Part shown: in pieces, positions 56,413-64,000 of the stretch
How the letters are laid out: every line of letters begins with the position of its first letter
Position numbering within the stretch: the first letter of the stretch is position 1
Assembly (NCBI RefSeq): GCF_024166365.1
Contig: NC_064819.1
Coordinates: 149,488,293-149,552,292, forward strand
Source: Elephas maximus indicus
Taxonomy: Eukaryota; Chordata; Mammalia; Proboscidea; Elephantidae
Length of the DNA: 64,000 bases
Reading direction: 5' to 3'
Notes under the pieces: model-generated
Databases searched by the model: none
Told to the model about the DNA's origin: nothing
What the model saw: the letters and a program-made list of their open reading frames with translations, nothing else
Program-made: the position numbers and the translations under genes

Positions 56413-57995
56413 TAGTGAACCGGCTGATGTAGCAGAGAATTCATTTTAGTGTGTGGTAGGGCAACCTTTAGAAAGGATTTTTAGGGAAAGCCTTTCTGAG
56501 GAGCTGAAATCTGAGATGAGGCCTGAATGATGAGGAGCCCTCTGTGCAAAATCTGGGGTGTCAAAAAAGTGTAGAGTCCCCACACAGAGGAAAGAGCTAG
56601 TGTAAAATAGTATAAACAAGAAACAGACCAACGTGACACTGGAGTGTCTTTAAAAAGGCAGAAAGTGGAAGGAGATGAGATAGGAAGGAAGGAATTTTGA
56701 TTATGTGTAAGTGTGATGTAAAACCATTAGAGGGTCTCATGCCAGGAGCAACATAATATGATTTACATTTAAAAAATTACTGTTTTTTGTTTATTTTTAA
56801 TCTTATTGTCCAACAAATAAAATGTGAGCAGAACAGTAAAAAGTGGTAAATGAGGAACTGACAGATTAAAAGAAGCTTAAAAGACAAAACTAAACAGTGA
56901 TGTTTAGGGATGTATACATTGGTAATATGATTGTGATAAAAAGAAGGAATTGCTAAAGAAATTGAACTGTTTCACCTGTAGTGTTTTTAACAGTCATGAT
57001 TTTGCTGACTGTATACTCACTGTATATTTTTACATGTTCCTCAGTCTTCTGTGTTTCCAGTACAGTGAACTCTAGAATCTTATTCAGATTCAATAGGTAC
57101 ATAATGTCTGTTTCCACTTTTTCACGAAGCTTGCTAACATGGAAACTCAATGCCAAAATCTATTAATTCTTTTTGAAAGATTGTGGTTTTCCTTCATTTA
57201 TTTTCTAGAATACTTCTATAAAAAGGAATTTCCCTTAATCTCAATTTGGTTACTCTCTGGTACAGTTGGCATAGGGAAAGCAGAATGAAAACTCAATCCT
57301 TTCCTTATATTTAGGGAATATTGTTTTCAAAACAATTAGATGGTCCCCTATCATCTTTTTTGGTTTTTAGTATCATTATGAACTCATGGGTTTAAACATA
57401 TTTCATGTATTTCAATCCATTGCAGTTATTATTCTTACTGATGTTCAGATTGTCCCATCTATGGTCAAAGGGAGCCTCTTCAAGTTAGCTTCTGATTCCT
57501 TTTGCCACAACCATAATAGTCTTTGATAGTTTCATTGCTATCAGGTATGACATCATGTTCTGCGTTCAACTTGTTTATTTCTTGTCCTAGAACTAAAATC
57601 AGTATTTCTCTAGGAAGCCCTGCTTTCCTTTAGTGGGACGTGGTATTTCAAGGCTATAACCTGGATGCTACCAGTTGGTTATTGTTTCTAGTTCTTTTTA
57701 TATACATATATGTATATAAACGTGTATATATATAACCTCATGAGTTCATAAATTCAGGATTACATGAATTTTATGTAACCTTTTCTAACTTGCATCTCCT
57801 TCGTTCCACACCAAGAATAACCCTAGTTCTCAGGAACACTGGGGGTGAGACTATTACCATATCATATAATTACTAATTTGTCTCGTTCCACATAATACAC
57901 ACAATGGCCTCAGAATAGGCAGTAATCACCACTTACATGATTATTGAAAACAAATTATTTCTTGTGTATACTTTCCTCATTTCCCCACCTTTTAA
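56413..57995. other. no gene; possible old repeat at 57420-57700
   Basis: Bases 57420-57700 ('gttcagattgtcccatctat', 'gggagcctcttcaagttagc') resemble a widespread old mammalian repeat that I cannot name safely. A TATA-rich palindromic stretch lies at 57697-57735. Otherwise featureless. Confidence 0.4.
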
Positions 57996-58000
57996 AAAAA

Positions 58001-61000
58001 TTGTTGCTGTTGTTAGGTGCCGTCGAGTCAGTTCCGACTCATAGCGACCCTACGCACAACAGAACGGAACACTGCCCGGTCTATGCCATCTTACAATCCT
58101 TGTTATGCTTGAGCTCATTGTTGCAGACACTGTGGCAATCCACCTCGTTGAGGGTCTTCCTCTTTTCCACTGACCCTGTACTCTGCCAAGCATGATGTCC
58201 TTCTCCAGGGACTGATCCCTCCTGACAACGTGTCCAAAATATGTAAGACGCAGTCTCACCATCCTTGTCTCTAAGGAGCATTCTGGCCGCACTTCTTCCA
58301 AGACAGATTTGTTTGTTCTTTTGGCAGTCCATGGTATATTCAATATTCCTCGCCAACACCACAATTCAAAGGCGTCAACTCTTCTTCGGTCTTCCTTATT
58401 CATTGTCCAGCTTTCACATGCATGTGATGTGATTGAAAATACCATGGCTTGGGTCAGGCGCATCTTAGTCTTCAGGGTGACATCTTTGCTGTTCAACACT
58501 TTGAAGAGGCCCTTTGCAGCAGATTTGCCCAATGCAATGCGTCTTTTGATTTCTTGGCTGCTGCTTCCATGGCTGTTGATTGTGGATCCAAGTAAAATGA
58601 AACCCTTGATAACTTCAAGCTTTTCTCCGTTTATCATGATGTTGCTCATTGGTCCAGTTGTGAGGATTTTTGTTTTCTTTACGTTGAGGTGTAATCCATA
58701 CTTAAGGCTGTGGTCTTTGATATTCATTAGTGAGTGCTTCAAGTCCTCTTCACTTTCAGCAAGCAAGGTTGTGTCATCTGCGTAACGCAGGTTGTTAACG
58801 AGTCTCCCCCCAATCCTGATGCCCCGTTCTTCTTCATATAGTCCAGCTTCTCGTATTATTTGCTCAGCATACAGATTAAATAGCTACGGTGAAAGAATAT
58901 AACCCTGACACACACTTTTCCTGACTTGAAACCAATCAGTATCCCCTTGTTCTGTACGAACAACTGCCTCTTGATCTATGTAAAGGTTCCTCAGGAGGAC
59001 AATTAAGTGTTCTGGAATTCCCATTCTTCTCAGTGTTATCCATAGTTTGTTATGATCCACACAGTCGAATGCCTTTGCGTAGTCAGTAAGACACAGGTAA
59101 ACATCCTTCTGGTATTCTCTGCTTTCAGCCAGGATCCATCTGACATCAGCAATGATATCATTGGGTCCACGTCCTCTTCTGAAACTGGCCTGAATTTCTG
59201 GCAGTTTGCTGTGGATATACAGCTGCAGCTGTTTTTGAATGATCTTCAGCAAAATTTTGCTTCCTTGTGATATTAATGATATTGTTCTGTAATTTCCACA
59301 TTCGGTTGGATCACCTTTCTTGGGAATAGGCATAAATATGGATCTCTTCCAGTCAGTTGGCCAGAAAGCTGTCTTCCATGTTTCTTGGCATAGACGAGTG
59401 AGCACGTCCAGCACTGCATCTGTTTGTTGAAACATCTCAATTGATATTCCATCAATTCCTGGAGCCTTGTTTTTCGGCAATGCCCTCAGAGCAGCTTGGA
59501 CTTCTTCCTTCAGTACCATTGGTTCCTGATCATATGCCACCTCTTGAAATGGTTGAATATCGACTAATTCTTTTTGGTGTAATGACTCTGTGTATTCCTT
59601 CCATCTTCTTTTGATGCTTCCTGCATCCTGTAATATATTCTTCACTATTTCTTCACTATTGCAACTCGAGGCTTGAACTTTTTCTTCAGTTCTTTCAGCT
59701 TGAGAAACGCTGAGCGCGTTCTTCCCTTTTGGTTTTCCATCTCCAGCTCTTTGCACATGTCACTGTAATACTTTACTTTGTCTTCTCTAGAGGCCCTTTG
59801 AAATCTTCTGTTCGGTTCTTTTACTTCATCAATTCTTCCTTTTGCTTTAGCTGCTCGATGCTCAAGAGCAAGTTTCAGAGTCTCCTCTGACATCCATCTT
59901 GGTATTTTCTTTCTTTCCTGTCTTTTCAGTGACCTCTTGCTTTCTTCATGGATGATGTCCTTGATGTCATTCCACAACTCGTCTGGTCCGTGGTCACTAG
60001 TGTTCAATGCGTCAAATCTGTTCTTGAGATGGTCTCTAAACTCAGGTGGGATACACTCAAGGTTATATTTTGGCTCTCGTGGACTTGCTCTGATTTTCTT
60101 CATTTTCAGCTTGAACTTGCATATGAACAATTGATGATGTGTTCCACAGTCGGCCACTGGCCTTGTTCTGACTGATGATATTAAGCTTTTCCATTGTCTC
60201 TTTCCACAGATGTAGTCAATTTGATTTTCTGTGTGTTCCATCTGGCGAGGTCCATGTGTATAGTCACCGTCTATGTTGGTGAAAGAGGTATTTGCAATGA
60301 AGAAGCTGTTGGTCTTGCAAAATTCTATCATTCGATCTCCAGCATTGTTTCTATCACCAAGGCCGTATTTTCCAACTACTGATCCTTCTTTGTTTCCAAC
60401 CTTTGCGTTCCAATCGCCTGTAAGTATCAATGCATCTTGATTGCATGTTCGATCAATTTCAGACTGTAGCGGCTGATAAAAATCTTCTGTTTCTTCATCT
60501 TTGGCCCCAGTGGTTGGTGCGTAAATTTGGATAATAGTCGTATTAACTGGTCTTCCTTGTAGGCGTATGGATATTATCCTATCACTGGCAGCGTTATACT
60601 TCAGGATAGATCTTGAAACGTTCTTTTTGACGATGAATGCAACACCATTCCTCTTCAAGTTGTCATTCCCAGCATAGTAGGCTGTATGATTGCCCGATTC
60701 AAAGTGGGCAATACCAGTCCGTTTCAGCTCACTAATGCCTAGAATATCGATGTTTGCGTTCCATTTCATTTTTGACGGTTTCCAATTTTCCTAGATTCAT
60801 ACTTTGTACATTCCAGGTTCCGATTATTAATGGATGTTTGCAGCTGTTTCTTCTCATTTTAAGTCATGCCACATCAGCAAATGAAGGTCCCGAAAGCTTT
60901 ACTCCATCCACATCATTAAGGTCAACTCTACTTTGAGGGGGCAGCTCTTCCCCAGTCATCCAACCTGGGGGGCTCATTTTCCAGCACTATATCAGACAAT

Positions 61001-61205
61001 GTTCCCCTGCTATTCATAAGGTTTTCACTGGCTAATGCTTTTCAGAAATAGACTGCCAGGTCCTTCTTCCTAGTCTGTATTGGTTTGGAAGCTCAGCTGA
61101 AACCTGTCCTCCGTGGGTGACCCTGTTGGTATCTGAATACCGGTGGCATAGCTTCCAGCATCACAGCAACACACAAGCCCCCACAGCACGACAAACTGAC
61201 AAACA
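58001..61205 (-). mobile_element. best-preserved full-length RTE LINE
   Basis: About 3.2 kb on the minus strand, from the 5' end at about 61205 to the 3' hairpin and (AAC)n-like end at 58001. It carries the whole single ORF with few lesions (see the ORF entry). Close similarity to the final 285 bases of the window suggests a young family. Confidence 0.95.
58010..60857 (-). pseudogene. RTE endonuclease-reverse transcriptase ORF, lightly damaged
   Basis: Encoded an APE-type endonuclease plus reverse transcriptase for target-primed retrotransposition. Start ATG at 60857. Endonuclease motifs: 'GTWNVQSMNLGKLETV', 'ISELKRTG', 'LTGDWNAKVGN', 'NQIDYICG', then DCGTHHQL where other copies have DCGTDHQL, so a catalytic Asp is changed. 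RT: 'ALPKNKAPGIDGISIEMFQQ', 'IPKKGDPTECGNYRTISLIS', 'DYAKAFDCVDHNKLW', 'LRYADDTTLLAES' (YADD intact). Lesions: about 2 bases lost near 60767; a short tandem duplication of 'aatagtgaag' near 59650 shifting the frame; one TAG stop at 58884-58886; one base lost near 58095. Long frames between them: 59645-60769, 58884-59756 and 58050-58766. Confidence 0.92.
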
Positions 61206-61940
61206 CATGGGGGATTTATGGTTGTAGGCAGCAGAATTCATGAACATGGCTTTTAAATTGTTTAATTCAAACCATAGAGTATTCTGGGAAGATAGCAGTA
61301 GAAAGAGCATGTTTTTGGATCTTCCCAAACGTCACCGTATAAACAGAGCACTAAAAGCTCATGCACAACTCCACAACAAAACTAGGTAAAAGATACTCCC
61401 ACAAACCCCCCAAATGTGAGTTTATGTGAATAAACAATGAACAGCTAGCTATAACAGCTGCGTGGCATCAATAACATAAGGAAGCAGAGAGAAGGAAAAA
61501 GGCATCTAATGGATGCAAGAATACCAAAAGAGCCAACATATGTTCACTGAAAAGTTCAAACCATAAATTTAAGAATACGAGCTGAAACCAGGAAGTGTAT
61601 GGCAAACTCCAATATCCAGGGTCTATATTAAAATCTGAAAGGACTGAAGCAGTTTTGTTCATATAAATTCTCTAAACTAACTATCTAAAGGACCCCTCGA
61701 GTATAATATTGCATTGAGGAGAAACTGCTGGGGATAAAATCAAATTGAGCAGCACAGTGACAACAGAGTCAAAGAAAAGATAAGGTTCAGGTAAAAGTAG
61801 GGAAAGGGAAGATAACTCAGCTCAGAAAATAAGCCATCAAATGTTTTAATACTTCACAAAAATAACAGAAAAGGGAGTTCTAGAGCTAAGTAGTTAGAAA
61901 AAGCCATCTTGCAACAGCCTCCTTTTAAAAGGTCAAGTGA

Positions 61941-62420
61941 GAGGGAGCACAACAGAGAATCCCTGAAGGAGCAGGACAGTAGTGGGATGCAGACCCTAAA
62001 TTCTAGTAAAAAGACCAGGCATAATGGTCTGACTGAGACCAGAGGGGCCCCAGAGGTCATGGTCCCCAGACCTTCTGTTAGCCCAAGACAGGAACCATTC
62101 TCAAAGCCAACTCTTCAGACAGTGATTGTACCGGACTACAAGACAGAAAATGATACTGGTGAGGAGTGGGCTTCTTGGATCAAGTAGACACATGAGACTA
62201 TCTGGGCAGCTCCTGTCTGGAGGGGAGATGTGAAGGCCAAGGGGGACAGAAGCTGGCTGAATGGACACAGAAACACAGGGTGGAGAGAAGGAATGTACCG
62301 CATCAATAGAGGGAGAGTAACTAGGAGTACATAGCAAGGTGTATATAAGGTTTTGTAAGAAAGACTGACTTGATTTGTAAACTTTCACTTAAAGCACAAT
62401 AAAACTTTAAAAAAAAAAAG
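61941..62420 (+). repeat. L1 3' UTR insertion with 14-base target duplication
   Basis: From 'gagggagcacaacagagaat' to 'cacttaaagcacaataaaac' plus an A tail. Flanked by 'aaaaggtcaagtga' on both sides (61927-61940 and about 62416-62429), a perfect duplication. A 5'-truncated copy of the L1 family of 25965-32760; it holds most of the 92-codon frame 61909-62187. Confidence 0.93.
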
Positions 62421-62564
62421 GTCAAGTGAATTAATTTCAAAAATGAGAAACAAAAATGATCAAGGTCAAATTCCATGCATACAGTTACTAAAATGAAAAA
62501 AAAAATAAGAAGTAAAATATCACGCTTACAGATGTTGAAAGCACACCAAAAATACATGTCAACA

Positions 62565-62625
62565 AAACAGTCACCATGAGTCAGGGTTGACTCAGTAGCA
62601 ATTGGTTGATATTGGTTTTGGGGTG
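62565..62625 (+). repeat. AfroSINE 3' scrap
   Basis: 'gtcaccatgagtcagggttg' then 'actcagtagcaattggttga': the SINE terminus. Confidence 0.65.
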
Positions 62626-63715
62626 TGTAGTGTCTAAGAACTGTACACTATCTATGCAACTTTCTGAAAATCAAAGCTTTTCTAAAAAAAAAATTTTTAT
62701 TTAAAAAATTTTTAAAAAGAATATATGTCCACAAAACAGATAAAAACCACAACCTGCTATTTGAAAATAAGCTAAAATGATATAAAATATGAAAGAGTAG
62801 CATAAAGCAGACTTAGAAAAATTCATAAATTAGGTAACAGAACTCAGGAAATTTCCTGAAAGAAATAATCATTTCAGAAATGAAGACTAAACTAAAAAGA
62901 ATACTAGAGTGAGTAAAAGTGAGACAGAACTTAAGAGAAATGAGTACAAAGAAAAGCATTTTTTAATATAAAAAAGTAATTAAAAAATAAAAATGATTCA
63001 ATAAAAAGCAACAAATATAGGACACAGCAAAGATCCAACACACCTATAATAGGAATCACCAAAGACCAAAACCAAAGCAACGGGACAGAACTAATATTAA
63101 ATTCTATAATTCAAGTAAAGTTCCCTGAAATTAAAAAGAAAAACAGTTTAAAATGCATAGAGGGCATAACATCTCAGAAAAATCAATAGAGAATGTCTAG
63201 TATCAAAACTATTCTAGTAAAATTACTAGGTCTTGAAGAAAAAAAAAATCCTTTTATTTTTTAGACAGAAGTACAAAGTCACTTATATGAGGAAGAAATT
63301 CACATTTTTATAACACTTTTCAACAGGAATGCTTGATGCCAGAAGAAAATGGAGTCACATGTTTCAGATACTCAAGGACAGAAAATATGACCCAAGGATT
63401 TTATATCCAGCCAAAATGACTTTCAAGATCAAAGGCAACAGGCAAACTGTTATCAATTTACAAGAACTCAGGAAGTGTTGTGCACATGAGCCTTGCCAGA
63501 AGAGTCTACTAGAAAATGAGCTTCAGATAACATAATAACTAGAGAATCATTGAAAAAAGAACTAGTGGTGACTATTAAATATTTATTTACTTGTAGAAAT
63601 AAGATCAGATGATGTTTATGAGAGAAAACATAGTATGTAATGGTTATATGCATTAACAATACTGATACAGTACAATTATATTATGCATCTATTTTTTCAA
63701 AAAAATCATATACTC

Positions 63716-64000
63716 TACTATGCTGGGAATGACAACTTGAAGAGGAATGGTGTTGCATTCATCGTCAAAAAGAACGTTTCAAGATCTATCCTGAAGTATA
63801 ACGCTGCCAGTGATAGGATAATATCCATACGCCTACAAGGAAGACCAGTTAATACGACTATTATCCAAATTTACGCACCAACCACTGGGGCCAAAGATGA
63901 AGAAACAGAAGATTTTTATCAGCCGCTACAGTCTGAAATTGATCGAACATGCAATCAAGATGCATTGATACTTACAGGCGATTGGAACGCAAAGGTTGGA
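63716..64000 (+). mobile_element. RTE LINE, 5'-truncated, open to window end
   Basis: Starts abruptly in the endonuclease domain ('YYAGNDNLKRNGVAFIVKKN') and stays open for 95 codons to the last base, ending 'LILTGDWNAKVG'. The peptide is the same as in the 58001-61205 copy, and by eye the nucleotides are identical. It continues beyond the window. It has no start codon at its 5' edge. Confidence 0.93.

Larger units (their letters stand above)
61206..63715 (+). repeat. old L1-like sequence with nested insertions
   Basis: Right part: 'atgccagaagaaaatggagt' and 'aggattttatatccagccaa' match the L1 ORF1-end/inter-ORF region in diverged form. Left part, 'ctgggaagatagcagtagaa', could be a 5' UTR start. 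A young L1 3' end (61941-62420) and a SINE scrap (62565-62625) are inserted. No intact frame. Confidence 0.45.

Noticed and set aside
58309-58785. 158-codon plus-strand frame
   Set aside because: Antisense shadow of the RTE reverse transcriptase; the same antisense frame recurs in other RTE copies.
1-64000. CRISPR arrays, operons, phage or bacterial systems
   Set aside because: No spaced direct repeats and no prokaryotic gene organisation; everything fits mammalian nuclear DNA.

Overview
The window is mammalian nuclear DNA made almost entirely of interspersed repeats, with one recognisable gene locus. Two repeat families point to an afrotherian of the elephant/hyrax/sirenian group, most likely an elephant. 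One is a SINE with tRNA-like A and B boxes whose 3' end carries the GAGTCGGAACCGACTC palindrome (AfroSINE). The other is an RTE-clade LINE (RTE1_LA-like) with the same 3' end and an (ACA)n tail. MIR, MER5-like and MaLR-like sequences are the older pan-mammalian layer. The species call rests on family recognition from memory, not on a search.

The gene is on the minus strand at about 8.82-10.86 kb. It is a non-coding snoRNA host gene that I identify as SNHG5 (U50HG), with SNORD50B and SNORD50A in successive introns. It starts in a CpG island (about 10.5-11.47 kb) at a CCAAT box, a TATA box and a 5'TOP-like pyrimidine start. Spliced exons, two C/D snoRNAs and a poly(A) signal can be read directly. 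I see no intact protein-coding gene.

Layout: 0-8.7 kb holds MIR/LTR/AfroSINE/RTE fragments, including a 208-bp hairpin MITE inside an LTR. 8.8-11.5 kb is the SNHG5 locus. 11.5-18.2 kb holds MIR, RTE, MER5-like and L1 3'-end pieces. 18.2-33.4 kb holds two long L1 copies, each inside an RTE copy. 33.9-36.9 kb is an old antisense L1. 37.4-42.65 kb is an ancient antisense LINE of CR1/L2-like type, broken by younger LTR, SINE, L1 and RTE insertions. 43.4-48.1 kb is antisense L1 sequence with a near full-length RTE inside. 49.25-52.18 kb is an RTE copy with a twin-priming inversion and another RTE nested in it. 52.2-57.9 kb is AT-rich, mostly unique sequence with a solo LTR. 58.0-61.2 kb is the best-preserved RTE, on the minus strand. 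61.2-63.7 kb is old L1-like sequence with a young L1 3'-end insertion. From 63.716 kb to the window end is a 5'-truncated RTE that looks identical to part of the 58-61 kb copy.

The elements form an interdependent system: the AfroSINEs share the RTE 3' hairpin and sometimes its (ACA)n tail, as expected if RTE reverse transcriptase mobilises them. No RTE or L1 copy fully inside the window is intact. The identity between the last 285 bases and the 58-61 kb copy suggests recent RTE activity or a recent duplication.
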